A stretch of 64,000 bases of DNA from Actinomadura spongiicola (GCF_003432485.1 NZ_QVNQ01000004.1:62001-126000); one strand, 5' to 3'. Numbered from the stretch's first letter, positions 7,674 through 16,679 are shown. Numbers and translations are program-made. Notes: generated by a model from the letters alone, not told the origin.

Positions 7674-8458
7674 AGGGACGGCTCACCGCCCGGGACGCCA
7701 CCCTCCGCTACGGCGACCGGGTCGTGTCGGCGGACCTGGACCTCGACGTCCCGGACGGCGCGTTCACCGCCATCGTCGGTGCCAACGCGTGCGGCAAGTC
7801 GACGTTGCTGCGCTCGTTCGCCCGGCTGCTCGCGCCGTCGTCCGGGCATATCGCCTTCGACGGACGGGACGTGCGGGACTACCGTCCGAAGACCATCGCC
7901 CGGGAGATGGCGTTCCTGCCGCAGGGCCTCGTCGCGCCGGAGAACATGGTCGTCCGGCAGCTCGTCGCCCGCGGCCGCTACCCGCACCAGACGCTGCTGT
8001 CGACCTGGTCGGCGGACGACGAGCGCGCCGTCACCGCCGCGATGACCGCCGCGGGCGTCACCGACCTGGCGGAGCGGCGCATGGAGAACCTCTCCGGCGG
8101 ACAGCGGCAGCGGGTGTGGATCGCGATGGTGCTGGCCCAGGAGACGCCCTACCTGCTGCTGGACGAGCCCACCACGTTCCTCGACATCACGCACCAGTAC
8201 CAGCTTCTCGCGCTGCTGGCCCGGCTGCGCGACGACGGCCGGACGATCATCGCGGTGCTGCACGACGTCAACCAGGCGTGCCGGTTCGCCGACCACATCG
8301 TCGCCATGCGCGACGGCCGGGTCGTCGCGGCGGGCGCGCCCGCCGACATCGTCGACGCCGCCCTGATCAAGGAGGTGTTCGACCTGTCCTGCGTGATCAC
8401 GCCCGACCCGGTCACCGGCACCCCGATGATCGTCCCGACCGGGGAGTACGCGGGATAG
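7670..8458 (+). CDS. Siderophore ABC transporter ATP-binding protein
   Basis: A 262-aa FepC/FecE-type ATPase that powers the permease pair. Walker A is GANACGKST (residues 37-45) where most relatives have GPNGCGKST; the essential GKST is intact. The signature LSGGQRQR (near 142), Walker B LLLDEPTTFLD and the H-loop VLHDVNQA are all present. The ATG overlaps the upstream TGA (ATGA), and AAGGAGG lies upstream. Last gene of the iron operon; its stop is one base from the stop of the convergent PEBP gene, leaving no room for a dedicated terminator. Confidence 0.94.
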   Translation: MKGRLTARDATLRYGDRVVSADLDLDVPDGAFTAIVGANACGKSTLLRSFARLLAPSSGHIAFDGRDVRDYRPKTIAREMAFLPQGLVAPENMVVRQLVARGRYPHQTLLSTWSADDERAVTAAMTAAGVTDLAERRMENLSGGQRQRVWIAMVLAQETPYLLLDEPTTFLDITHQYQLLALLARLRDDGRTIIAVLHDVNQACRFADHIVAMRDGRVVAAGAPADIVDAALIKEVFDLSCVITPDPVTGTPMIVPTGEYAG

Positions 8459-8459
8459 C

Positions 8460-8966
8460 TCAGGTCCCGTAGGTCCCGATGATCGTGGCGCGGGCGAGGG
8501 TGTGGGCGGTGATGTTGAAGCCCACGGCGGCCGGGGGCGTGTCGGGCCCGACGCCGAGCGACTCCACGTCCAGCGCGTGGACGGTGAACACGTAGCGGTG
8601 CGGGTCGCCGGGCGGCGGGGCGGCCCCGCCGAACGCCTTCGTGCCGAAGTCGTTGCGGGCGTGCACGCCGACCTTGGCGTCCTCGGATCCGGCGCCGGTG
8701 GGCAGCTCCGTCACGTCCGCCGGGATGTCGAACAGCGACCAGTGCCAGAAGCCGCTGCCGGTCGGCGCGTCCGGGTCGAAGCACGTCACCGCGAAGCTCT
8801 TCGTCCCGGCGGGGAAGCCCGACCAGCGCAGGTGGGGGGACTCGTTGCCGCCGTCGTACACCTGCCCGTCCGCGAGACGCTCACCATCGGTGACGTCGTC
8901 GCTCGTCACGGTGAACGACGGGACCTCGGGCAGAAAGTCGTGCGGAAGCGGCGGCCTACCGGCCAT
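8460..8966 (-). CDS. YbhB/YbcL-family PEBP-like (Raf kinase inhibitor-like) protein
   Basis: A 168-aa cytoplasmic protein of the phosphatidylethanolamine-binding-protein fold. Family signatures are [28 protein letters not shown] and WHWSLFDIP in the N-terminal half, and a short [14 protein letters not shown] strand later. Bacterial members have no firmly established role. The start is ATG 8966 with GAGGAGGG 4 nt upstream. It ends one base from the convergent iron operon and appears to be a single-gene unit. Confidence 0.93.
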   Translation of the reverse strand: MAGRPPLPHDFLPEVPSFTVTSDDVTDGERLADGQVYDGGNESPHLRWSGFPAGTKSFAVTCFDPDAPTGSGFWHWSLFDIPADVTELPTGAGSEDAKVGVHARNDFGTKAFGGAAPPPGDPHRYVFTVHALDVESLGVGPDTPPAAVGFNITAHTLARATIIGTYGT

Positions 8967-9052
8967 GGTGCCCTCCTCAAGGAGACTCGATGAGAAACGT
9001 GCGCGTGTCCCCTCATCTTTATCAGGGGCGCCTCAGGGCACGGCGGCTTCGG

Positions 9053-9847
9053 TCACTTCCCCGTCGCCTCGACGTAGGCGGCGACGACCTCCTCGGGGTC
9101 GCCGTCCATGTGCATCCGGCCGTCGTCGATCCAGATGACGCGGTCGCACATCTCCTTGATCGTGTCGAGTTGGTGGGCGACGAGGAACACCGCGCCCGCC
9201 TCCTTGCGCAGCTCGTCGATCCGGCGCTTGCTCTTGGTCCGGAACTTGGCGTCACCGGTGGCGAGGGCCTCGTCGATCAGCAGTACGTCATGGGTCTTGG
9301 CCGCCGCGATCGCGAACCGGAGCCGGGCGCCCATGCCGGACGAGTACGTCCGCATCGGGTACTGGATGAAGCCTTCCTTGAGCCCGGCGAAGTCGACGAT
9401 CTGCTGGTACCGGGACTTGGTGTCCGCAGGGGACATGCCCATCGCGAGGCAGCCGAGGACGATGTTGCGCTCGCCGGTGAGGTCCTTCATCAGGGCCGCG
9501 TTCACGCCGAGCAGGGACGGCTGCCCGTCGGTGTAGACGCCGCCGCTGTGCGGGGGCAGCAGCCCGGCGATGGCCTTCAGCAGCGTCGACTTGCCGGAGC
9601 CGTTGGTGCCGATGATGCCGACGGCCTCGCCCCGGTAGACGACGAACGACAGGCCCTTGATCGCGTGGACCTCCGTCATCGACGGACGGTGCTGGCGGCG
9701 CACCACCCGCGCGAAGGCCGAGGCCGCATTGCCCTTGCCGCCCGCGCCGTACACCCGGTAGACGATGTGCAGATCGTCCACGACGACGATCGGCTCCCGG
9801 CTCGGGTCGATCTCCACGTTGTTCCCGCGCACCTTCGTCTCAGCCAC
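9053..9847 (-). CDS. Polysaccharide/polyol-phosphate export ABC ATPase (Wzt/TagH-like)
   Basis: A 264-aa ATPase of the ABC-2 polysaccharide-export group, related to TagH and the mycobacterial galactan exporter subunit. Walker A is GTNGSGKST (about residues 80-88), the signature is YSSGMGARLRF, the shortened form typical of this group, and Walker B is VLLIDEALA. There is no long C-terminal carbohydrate-binding extension. GTG 9847 overlaps the permease stop by 8 nt. With the permease it should flip or export a lipid-linked wall or capsule polymer; the polymer cannot be deduced because no glycosyltransferase adjoins this pair. Confidence 0.91.
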   Translation of the reverse strand: MAETKVRGNNVEIDPSREPIVVVDDLHIVYRVYGAGGKGNAASAFARVVRRQHRPSMTEVHAIKGLSFVVYRGEAVGIIGTNGSGKSTLLKAIAGLLPPHSGGVYTDGQPSLLGVNAALMKDLTGERNIVLGCLAMGMSPADTKSRYQQIVDFAGLKEGFIQYPMRTYSSGMGARLRFAIAAAKTHDVLLIDEALATGDAKFRTKSKRRIDELRKEAGAVFLVAHQLDTIKEMCDRVIWIDDGRMHMDGDPEEVVAAYVEATGK

Positions 9848-10808
9848 GGCCGTACCGCTCCTCGGCTTTGTAGAAGTACAGGAACCCGCCGACGAGCATC
9901 ACCACGGACCAGATCCCGGCGGTCAGCCACAACTGTCCCACGTCCATGGGGTACTTGCGCTCGATGTACTCGCGGTAGTCGCTGAGCAGCACGTGCCTGC
10001 TCAGCTCCAGGTACACGTACGCGGGGTTGAGCTGGAGCAGTTCGCCGAGGAGGGGGTACTGGGAGAGCTTGGAGCCCTTCTCCATCAACGACGGCAGGCT
10101 GAAGATCACGCCGGACGCGTAGAGCCACGTGCGCATGACGAACGGCAGCAGCTGCGTGATGTCGCGGTTGAACGCGCCGATCCGGGCCATGACCATGCTG
10201 ATGCCCACGTTGAACATGAGCTGGAGCATCACCACGGGCACGAACAACAGCAGGTACAGGCTGAGCGGCTCGCCGTAGGCGAACACGATCGCGAACAGGA
10301 CGCCCAGCGACAGCAGCAACTGCTGGAGCTCGACGACGGCGATCGCGAGCGGCAGCGTGGCCCGCGGGAAGTGCAGCGCCCTGATCAGCGACAGGTTGTC
10401 GCCGACGGACTTGGCGCCCGAGGTGACCGACCGCTGCGTGAAACCGAACAGGAAGACGCCGGTCACCAGGAACGGGATGAAGTCCGGCAGCCCGCGGCTG
10501 AGGCCGAGCAGCAACCCGAAGATCAGGTAGTAGACCGCCGCGTTCAGCAACGGCGTGAGGACCTGCCAGACCTGGCCGAGCCGCGAGTCGCTGTACAGCG
10601 AGATGTTCTTCGCGGACGCGAACGCCCAGATGAAGTTCCGGCGTGCCCACACGCTCTGGAGGTACTTGCCGAGCGGGGGGCGCGCGGCGCTCTGCCTCAG
10701 CCCGTGGCGGGCGGCGTAGTCGGCCAGCTTCTCGTTCACGTGAGGAGGCTCCGCGATCGTTCCGACCGACTCACCACCCGGGGAACCGAGCCGTTCCGGG
10801 TGACTCAT
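9840..10808 (-). CDS. Polysaccharide export ABC-2 permease (Wzm/TagG-like)
   Basis: A 322-aa ABC-2 type membrane protein with about six hydrophobic segments, preceded by a cytoplasmic N-terminus with the amphipathic segment FIWAFASAKN. Typical family features include QVLTPLLNAAVYYLIFGLLLG near residue 90 and the late segment LNPAYVYLELSR. ATG 10808 is the only reasonable start; the ribosome site is weak. It is the first gene of the two-gene exporter operon, divergent from the PAP2-DAGK fusion gene across 110 nt. Confidence 0.9.
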   Translation of the reverse strand: MSHPERLGSPGGESVGTIAEPPHVNEKLADYAARHGLRQSAARPPLGKYLQSVWARRNFIWAFASAKNISLYSDSRLGQVWQVLTPLLNAAVYYLIFGLLLGLSRGLPDFIPFLVTGVFLFGFTQRSVTSGAKSVGDNLSLIRALHFPRATLPLAIAVVELQQLLLSLGVLFAIVFAYGEPLSLYLLLFVPVVMLQLMFNVGISMVMARIGAFNRDITQLLPFVMRTWLYASGVIFSLPSLMEKGSKLSQYPLLGELLQLNPAYVYLELSRHVLLSDYREYIERKYPMDVGQLWLTAGIWSVVMLVGGFLYFYKAEERYGRG

Positions 10809-10918
10809 GCCGCGAAGCCTATTGCAGTCGCCGAGTCCGGAGTGACGTACACCCTCATGTGACCCCTGATTTGAGATCTTTGCGGAATCATGTCGGCGTC
10901 CCTGGGGATACCCGGGGC

Positions 10919-12532
10919 ATGCGCGTCAACCATTCACGGCGGCCCCAAGCGGGTGGTGCCGCGCCGAGACGGTCCGTCCCACCACGCCGTCACCGGAGGT
11001 CACCGGAGCCCCGTCGCGGTCTGCTGCGCAGGCTCGGACGGGTGGACCGGTGGGCGTTCGACCAGGTGGCGGCGGCACGGCTGCGCGGGCTGGAGTACGT
11101 CCTGCCGAGGCTGTCGAGGTTCGCCGACCACGGCGTCCTGTGGTTCACGACCGCGGGTGTGCTGGGCGCCACCGGACGGGCCCGGCTGCGGCGGGCCGCG
11201 CTTCGCGGCTCCATCGCGATCGCGGTGGCGAGCCCGGCGGTGAACCTGCTCGGCAAGCAGGCGTTCCGCCGCAAGCGACCGGTCGTCGACCTGGTGCCGC
11301 CGATCCGGATCCGGTGGAAGCTGCCGACGTCGCACGCGTTCCCGTCCGGGCACTCGGCGTCGGCGGCCGCGTTCGCGACCGGCGTCGCGCTGGAGGCGCC
11401 GCGTCCGGTGGCCGTGCCGGTCGCGGCGACGGCGGCGGCGGTCGCGTTCGCCCGCGTCTACACCGGCGCGCACTACCCGGGCGACGTGCTGGCCGGCGTC
11501 GGGATCGGCGCGCTGGCCGCGCTCGGCACGCGCGTGGTGTGGCCCGCTCGCCCCCCGGTGGCCCGCGTGACCCGGAGCGAGGACGCGAAGGACCTGGTCA
11601 GCGAGGACGGCGACGGGCTGGTCGTCGTCGTCAACCCCGAAGCGGGCGGTGTCGGAGGCGCGACCGCGGCGATCCTGCCGGGCCGTCCGGAATTGGCGGT
11701 CGAGCTGGTCCGGCGGGAGTTGCCCGCGGCGGAGATCGTCCGGCTCGGCCCGGACGAGGACGTCGACAAGGTGTTCGGCCAGGCCGCGGAACGGGCCTCG
11801 GTGCTCGCGGTCATCGGCGGGGACGGCACGGTGAACGCGGGTGCGCGCGCCGCGCTGAGGCACGATGTGCCGCTGCTCGTCGTCCCCAGCGGGACGTTCG
11901 ACCATTTCGCCCGCGCGCTCGGCGTGGAGTCGGCGGCGCAGGCGGTCGCCGCGTACCGGGACGGGCGCCTCGGCCGCGTGGACGTGGCATATATCACACC
12001 CGCCAACGGTGCGGCGGCGGGCGAGGAGGAGCAGCTGTTCCTCAACACGGCGAGCTTCGGCGCCTACGCCGAACTGGTCGACCGGCGAGCCCGGCTGGAG
12101 AAGCGGCTCGGGAAGTGGCCGGCGCTCGCGATCGCCGCCGTCCGCACGCTGCGGCACTCCGAACCGGTCGAGGTGACCGTGGACGGCCGGGACCGCCGCG
12201 TGTGGCTGGCGTTCGTCGGGAACTGCGTGTACGGCTCGCGCGGCGCCGCCCCCACCTGGCGCGAGCGGCTCGACGACGGGCGGCTCGACATCCGGATGGT
12301 CGCGACCGGGCGCCGCGTCCCCCGCGTCCGCGCGACCGCCGCCGTCATGGCCGGGCATCTGCACATCACCCCCGGATTCCGCGCGTGGCGGGCCTCCGGG
12401 CTGGAGGTGGCGTCCCGGTCGGGCGGGCTCCGGATCGCCCGGGACGGTGAGGTGTCGCCGTCGCCGGGGCCGGTGCGGTTCGGCAAGCACGCCCGCGCCC
12501 TCGCGGTGTTCACGCCGGTCGGCTCCGGGTAG
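10919..12532 (+). CDS. PAP2 phosphatase - diacylglycerol/lipid kinase fusion
   Basis: A 537-aa two-domain lipid enzyme. The N-terminal part is a PAP2 phosphatase with all three motifs: KQAFRRKRP, PSGHSAS (near residue 141) and RVYTGAHYPGD. From about residue 230 a diacylglycerol-kinase catalytic domain follows, with VVVVNPEAGG and GGDGTVN (near 300). One half removes a phosphate from a lipid phosphate or pyrophosphate, the other phosphorylates a lipid such as diacylglycerol or undecaprenol. A basic, Arg-rich region of about 40 residues precedes the PAP2 domain. ATG 10919 is chosen as the first ATG giving a complete protein, although GTG 11041 just before VDRWAFD would also work. The physiological substrate is not inferable. 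Confidence 0.9.
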   Translation: MRVNHSRRPQAGGAAPRRSVPPRRHRRSPEPRRGLLRRLGRVDRWAFDQVAAARLRGLEYVLPRLSRFADHGVLWFTTAGVLGATGRARLRRAALRGSIAIAVASPAVNLLGKQAFRRKRPVVDLVPPIRIRWKLPTSHAFPSGHSASAAAFATGVALEAPRPVAVPVAATAAAVAFARVYTGAHYPGDVLAGVGIGALAALGTRVVWPARPPVARVTRSEDAKDLVSEDGDGLVVVVNPEAGGVGGATAAILPGRPELAVELVRRELPAAEIVRLGPDEDVDKVFGQAAERASVLAVIGGDGTVNAGARAALRHDVPLLVVPSGTFDHFARALGVESAAQAVAAYRDGRLGRVDVAYITPANGAAAGEEEQLFLNTASFGAYAELVDRRARLEKRLGKWPALAIAAVRTLRHSEPVEVTVDGRDRRVWLAFVGNCVYGSRGAAPTWRERLDDGRLDIRMVATGRRVPRVRATAAVMAGHLHITPGFRAWRASGLEVASRSGGLRIARDGEVSPSPGPVRFGKHARALAVFTPVGSG

Positions 12533-12565
12533 GGGACGAGGCGCCCGCGGAGGAGGAGGCAGTAC

Positions 12566-12802
12566 ATGACGACCGATGACACCGAACTGGGGGTCGACCC
12601 CGGCGACCTCACCGACGACGACCTGTTCCGTGAGCTCGCGCAGTTGTACGCGACGCGGATGGACGCCCTCAGGCACGCCGCCGACCAGGCGTACGGGGAG
12701 CACACGCGCCGGATGAACCAGTTGGAGGCCGAGTATCTCCGGAGGTGGCCGGGCCGCGAGATCGACCCCGAGCGGCTGCGTGAGGGCGCCCGGGCCCGCT
12801 GA
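12566..12802 (+). CDS. Small acidic protein, DUF6158-like
   Basis: A 78-aa soluble, charged protein: an acidic N-terminus (DDTELGVDPGDLTDDDLFREL), then a helical stretch with HTRRMNQLEAEYLRR and an ELERLREGARAR-like tail. The pattern resembles a small actinobacterial family I recall as DUF6158, but that label is tentative. The ribosome site is excellent (GGAGGAGG with a 7-nt spacer before ATG), 33 nt after the PAP2-DAGK gene, so the two are probably co-transcribed. No function known. Confidence 0.82.
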   Translation: MTTDDTELGVDPGDLTDDDLFRELAQLYATRMDALRHAADQAYGEHTRRMNQLEAEYLRRWPGREIDPERLREGARAR

Positions 12803-12880
12803 CGGGCCTGGATTCGCTGTTGTCCGGGTGTTGTTCGCGCAAAGACCCGGGCGTGGCGGGTCAGGCCGGGGGAGGGTTCG

Positions 12881-13885
12881 TTGCGGGATCCCCGCCCAGG
12901 GGACCCGCGGGGGGTGTGGAGTTCCGTGAGGCGGACCCGGACCGGCGGGGGGAGACCCGGCCGGAGGAGGCCCGGTGGCGCGAGGGCCCATGACGAGAGA
13001 GCCGGTGGCGGGAAAGGACGGTGCCATGCGCGGCAGCCGGAGTTGCGCGACTGCGTCCGGCAGTGGTGGCCGTTCGTCGCGGGCGCGCTGGCGACGACCG
13101 GGCTTCTGCTGGGTGCTTACCTGGGGCTCGCGCGGGGGTCCGGCGCGTCCGCGACGCAGGCCGCCCGTGAGCAGGTGCCGCGCGACGACGCCTTACCGGT
13201 GAAGGCGGTCCCCGACCGGGGAACACGCGCGAAGCCGATGAGCGGTTACACGACCTGGTTCGAGCCCGGTGAACCCCGGGTGCGCAACATCGCGCTCGCC
13301 ACCGAGATCCTGGACGGCCACGTCGTCGCTCCGGGCACGACCTTCTCGTTCAACGATGTCGTCGGCCCGCGCACCGAGAGCCGGGGCTACGTGCCCGCGC
13401 CCGCCATCATGGGGTCGCGGCTGGTGAACGATGTGGGCGGCGGCGTGTGCCAGGTGTCGTCGACGCTGTTCAACGCGGTCTTCCGTGCGGGTCTGGACAT
13501 CCGGAAGGCTCGTGCGCACTCGATGTACATGCCGGAGTACCCGGAAGGGCGAGAGGCGGCCGTGTCGTACCCCGGCCTGGACTTCACCTGGCGGAACGAC
13601 ACGAACCGTCCCGTGCGCATCGAGGCCGTGCTCACCGCGTCGTCGCTGACGGTGAACCTGTGGGGCGAACGCCGATACCGGGTTCTGTCCAGGTCGTCCG
13701 AGCGGTACGGATTCACGCCGTTCAGCACGGGTTCCGGACGCGGGTGGGACTGCGTGCCCACCCGGGGACGCAACGGATTCGAGATCGACGTGTGGCGGAC
13801 GCTGCTGAGCGACGGTCGCCAGGTCCGCCGGGAGAAGTTCCACACCGAGTACCGTCCACAGCCCAGGGTGACCTGCCTGGAGTGA
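12881..13885 (+). CDS. VanW-family protein, membrane anchored
   Basis: A VanW-domain protein with one membrane anchor (WPFVAGALATTGLLLGAYLG, near residue 65) and an outer domain. The VanW signature is clear: IALATEILDGHVVAPGTTFSFND, then GGGVCQVSSTLFNAVFRAG with its conserved Cys. VanW occurs in some vancomycin-resistance clusters and is widespread in actinobacteria, with an undefined envelope role. The start is uncertain: TTG 12881 has GGAGGG 4 nt upstream, while GTG 12914 or GTG 12926 (GGAG upstream) are also in frame. The Arg-rich cytoplasmic tail depends on this choice. No van ligase genes are nearby. Confidence 0.85.
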   Translation: MRDPRPGDPRGVWSSVRRTRTGGGRPGRRRPGGARAHDERAGGGKGRCHARQPELRDCVRQWWPFVAGALATTGLLLGAYLGLARGSGASATQAAREQVPRDDALPVKAVPDRGTRAKPMSGYTTWFEPGEPRVRNIALATEILDGHVVAPGTTFSFNDVVGPRTESRGYVPAPAIMGSRLVNDVGGGVCQVSSTLFNAVFRAGLDIRKARAHSMYMPEYPEGREAAVSYPGLDFTWRNDTNRPVRIEAVLTASSLTVNLWGERRYRVLSRSSERYGFTPFSTGSGRGWDCVPTRGRNGFEIDVWRTLLSDGRQVRREKFHTEYRPQPRVTCLE

Positions 13886-13920
13886 CGCGTTCTTGGTGGG
13901 ACGCGTGTCATGGTGAACAG

Positions 13921-14451
13921 ATGGCAGTTCGAGAAGGAACGTACGAGCTGGGACCGGACAACGGCCGCCTGCTGGTCAAGACGGGCCGCAGCGGGCTCGG
14001 ACGGCGGGCGGGCCATGACCTGATCATCGAGGCCACACGCTGGTCGGCGACGGTCGAGGCCCGCGAACCGCTGGACGCCTCGTCGGTCGAGGTGGTCGTC
14101 CCGCTGGACGGGCTGGAGGTCCGCTCGGGCACCGGCGGCGTCAAGCCGCTGACCGACCAGGACCGCGCGGAGATCAAGAAGGCCCTGGGCAAGGTCCTGG
14201 AGACCCGGCGAGACCCGGAGATCACGTTCACGTCGACGAGCGTCGGCACGGACGCCATCGAGGGCGACCTGACCATCATGGGCCGGGTGAAACCGGTCCG
14301 GGTGACGGCCGCCCTGGAGGGCGACGTGGTGCGCGGCTCCGCCACCGTGACGCAGAGCCGATGGGGCATCAAGCCGTATTCGGCGTTCTTCGGGGCCCTC
14401 AGGCTCGCCGACGACGTCGAGGTGGAGTTCGAGGTGACGCTTCCCGCCTAG
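13921..14451 (+). CDS. YceI-family protein
   Basis: A 176-aa lipocalin-like protein of the YceI family, members of which bind long isoprenoid chains. Features include the GRRAGHDLIIEATRWSATVE segment, DPEITFTSTSV and GDLTIMGRVKPVRV. No signal peptide is present, so unlike E. coli YceI it is probably cytoplasmic. ATG 13921 is chosen because nearby ATG 13910 and GTG 13913 are out of frame. It lies 35 nt after the VanW gene on the same strand. Its last 53 nt overlap the 3' end of the convergent glycosyltransferase-like gene. Confidence 0.9.
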   Translation: MAVREGTYELGPDNGRLLVKTGRSGLGRRAGHDLIIEATRWSATVEAREPLDASSVEVVVPLDGLEVRSGTGGVKPLTDQDRAEIKKALGKVLETRRDPEITFTSTSVGTDAIEGDLTIMGRVKPVRVTAALEGDVVRGSATVTQSRWGIKPYSAFFGALRLADDVEVEFEVTLPA

Positions 14452-15202
14452 CGCGGGACGCGCGGGCGAACTGGTCGTCGAGGCTGCGCGGAAACGGCAA
14501 CATATGGTGCATGTCTCGCCACTGAGCGTACTGGCGGACGGCGTTGAACCCGGCCGCGGTGACGATGCGTTCGACGTTCGGGCCCGGCGGGCAGGCCGGG
14601 TAGGCGTCCAGGTGCGCGACTCCCGGTGGCAGGCCGTCCGGCCTCCGCGGCGACACCAGCGTCATCGGGGGCCGGACGCCCTCGACGGACGCCATGTCCC
14701 GCGCGTAGGCGACGAGTTCGAGCGTCTCCGCGTCGGGCCCGCTGTGGACGATGAGCCAGCCGTCCACGTCGAGCGGCTCCACCGGTGGATCGACGAGCGT
14801 CAGCGGGACGACCTCATCGGAAACCGCGCCCAGGTAGGCGTGGTGCGCGGGGTCCAGGGGTTCGAGGACGAACGTGCGGTCGAAACGCGGCGGGTCGGCG
14901 GGAAGCAGCGGCCGGTAGGCCTCCCAGCGCAGCGACCGCGCCAGATGGGTGACCCGCGCTCCCGGCGGGACGCTCGTCAGCTCGCCCCTCAGTCCGGCGG
15001 GGAAGGCGTCGACGATCACCTCGTCGGCGTCCACGCCGTCGAGGGACGGCACGACGCGCCAGCCGCCCGTGACGCGCGGATCGGCCGCGAACGGGGAGGT
15101 CGTCGCCACGGTGACGGGACCGTCCCGGCGCAGCGTGTGCAGGACGGAGCGCAGGCGCGTCAGATGCCCGAGCCCGTCCCCGGCCGCGTAGCAGGCGATC
15201 AA
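14399..15202 (-). CDS. GT28/MurG-like glycosyltransferase fragment-sized protein
   Basis: A 267-aa protein beginning IACYAAGDGLGHLTRLRSVL, which resembles the glycine-rich GHLTR acceptor motif at the start of MurG/GT28-type enzymes. The C-terminal part has VERIVTAAGFNAVRQYAQWRDMHHMLPFPRSLDDQFARA, like the nucleotide-sugar half of those enzymes. It is shorter than a full GT-B enzyme (usually over 350 aa), so it may be compact or a divergent member. The start is TTG 15202, overlapping the upstream TGA as TTGA. The last 18 residues, ending in PPRRRRRA, are encoded antisense to the end of the YceI gene. Last gene of a coupled operon. Confidence 0.72.
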   Translation of the reverse strand: MIACYAAGDGLGHLTRLRSVLHTLRRDGPVTVATTSPFAADPRVTGGWRVVPSLDGVDADEVIVDAFPAGLRGELTSVPPGARVTHLARSLRWEAYRPLLPADPPRFDRTFVLEPLDPAHHAYLGAVSDEVVPLTLVDPPVEPLDVDGWLIVHSGPDAETLELVAYARDMASVEGVRPPMTLVSPRRPDGLPPGVAHLDAYPACPPGPNVERIVTAAGFNAVRQYAQWRDMHHMLPFPRSLDDQFARASRARREASPRTPPRRRRRA

Positions 15203-16320
15203 CGGACCGCGTCGAGGACGGCGAGGTACCCGGCGGTCTCCGCGGCCGGGGTGAAGTCGCGCCGGATCCGCTCCGCCGCGTCGGTGCCGAGCCGCGCGAG
15301 TTCCGCGTCGTCCGCCCGCGCGGCCCGGTCGATCGCCGCGCGGCAGGCGTGCGCGTCGCCCGCCCGGAACACGAAGCCGATCTCGTCGTCGGCGACGTCC
15401 GCGAGCCCGCCTCCGTCCGAGGCGATCAGCGGCACGCCGAGCGCCGCCGCCTCCAGCGCCACGTTCGGCATCCCGTCGTAGAACGACGGCAGGGCGACCA
15501 GGTCGCAGCTCGCGTACACGGCGGGAAGCTCGTAGCGGTCGAGGAACGGCAGGAACGAGTGCGGCACGGAGTCCTCGCGGGCGCCGAGCCACTCCGTCAC
15601 GGACTCCTCGACCTCGCCGACCAGCAGCAGATGGAACGTCTCGGCGTGCCCGGACGCGGCCAGCGCGTCCAGGAAGAACCCGACGCCCTTCTTGACCTTG
15701 AGCTGCCCGATGAGCCCGATCGTGCGACGCCCTTCACGGACGTGCTCGTCCCGCCACGCCAGACCCCGTTTCCGCTCGGACGGCAGGATCCGCCAGTGCG
15801 CGGTGTCGACGCTGTTCGCGACGAACGTCACCGCCGCGCCCGGCGCGAGCGCGGTCACCAGCGGAATGTGCGAGCGGGCGACGACGCACACGCGGGCCGA
15901 GGCGCGCAGCGCGTCCGCCAGCACGCCGCGCCGCCGCATCGAGAACACGCCGACGTCGATGTCGTTGCCGCGCAGCAGCGTGACCAGCGGAGCGTCCAGC
16001 AGCGCGGACAGGACGGGCGCGGCGAGCAGCGCGTACACGCCGCCGAACGCGACGACGTGGTCGTAGCCGGTGAGGTCCTCGGCGGTGAGGGTCGTCCACA
16101 GCCGCCGCAGCGCGTTCTCGGTGTCGTCGCCGAGCGGCGCCGTGACGAGCCGCCCGCCGTGCTCGCGCGTGACGCCCCACGGCTGGGCACGGCGCGTCAG
16201 GTGCGCCACGTCGACCTCGACCCCCGCGCCGCGCAGCCCCCGGACGATCCGGTCGCACGACTGGGACATGCCGCCCCGGCTCGGCGGATAGTGCTCGGTG
16301 ATCCACAGGACGCGGCGCAT
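15199..16320 (-). CDS. Glycosyltransferase family 4
   Basis: A 373-aa GT-B fold glycosyltransferase. The N-terminal domain starts RRVLWITEHYPPSRGGMSQS, the usual GT4 acceptor-domain opening with a double glycine. The C-terminal nucleotide-sugar domain has IGLIGQLKVKKGVGFFL, LPSFYDGMPNVALEAAALGVPLIAS (the conserved Glu region) and DVADDEIGFVF. It transfers a sugar from an activated donor to an unknown acceptor, at the cytoplasmic membrane face. ATG 16320 overlaps the upstream TGA (ATGA). It is one of two clear GT4 enzymes in this five-gene operon. Confidence 0.9.
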   Translation of the reverse strand: MRRVLWITEHYPPSRGGMSQSCDRIVRGLRGAGVEVDVAHLTRRAQPWGVTREHGGRLVTAPLGDDTENALRRLWTTLTAEDLTGYDHVVAFGGVYALLAAPVLSALLDAPLVTLLRGNDIDVGVFSMRRRGVLADALRASARVCVVARSHIPLVTALAPGAAVTFVANSVDTAHWRILPSERKRGLAWRDEHVREGRRTIGLIGQLKVKKGVGFFLDALAASGHAETFHLLLVGEVEESVTEWLGAREDSVPHSFLPFLDRYELPAVYASCDLVALPSFYDGMPNVALEAAALGVPLIASDGGGLADVADDEIGFVFRAGDAHACRAAIDRAARADDAELARLGTDAAERIRRDFTPAAETAGYLAVLDAVR

Positions 16321-16679
16321 CAACTGTCCACGAATCCCGTGTCGTCGTCCGGCCCCCAGTCGCCGCCGTGCGCGTAGTCGTCGCCCGGGTCGAACGCCCC
16401 ACGGTCGTACTCGTCGAACGACGCGTACCAGGTCGCGTCGGCGTAGGCGTGGGAGCTGCTCTGGTAGTAGTGGCGGCGGTATCCGGCCGTCCACGACGGC
16501 TCGTGCGGGTCGTGCGTCCCGTAGCCCTGCGCGGCCGCGCACTCGGGGCACAGCCCGCCCGGTCCGGCGTGCGCGGCGCAGACGGGACGGACGCACCGCG
16601 CGCACGACGCGGCGGCCGCCTGCCCGCAGCGGCCGAGCACGAAGAACCCGGTGGTCACATGGCAGCGGGTCACCGTCAC
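16320..16679 (-). CDS. Small Cys/His-rich (B-box-like) protein
   Basis: A 119-aa protein I cannot place. The first 45 residues contain a CxxC-type cluster: CHVTTGFFVLGRC, CARC, CAAH and CPEC, which looks like a B-box or similar zinc-binding treble-clef module. The remainder is rich in Tyr, Asp and Gly (YYQSSSHAYADATWYASFDEYD) and has no hydrophobic segment. GTG 16679 overlaps the upstream TGA (GTGA), with GAGGAGG 5 nt before it; GTG 16673 is an in-frame alternative. Placed inside a glycosyltransferase operon, it could be a scaffold or adaptor for the enzymes, which is inference. Confidence 0.75.
   Translation of the reverse strand: MTVTRCHVTTGFFVLGRCGQAAAASCARCVRPVCAAHAGPGGLCPECAAAQGYGTHDPHEPSWTAGYRRHYYQSSSHAYADATWYASFDEYDRGAFDPGDDYAHGGDWGPDDDTGFVDS

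Noticed and set aside
12881-13885. Vancomycin-resistance cluster around VanW
   Set aside because: No VanA-type ligase, VanH or VanX is present; VanW alone is widespread.
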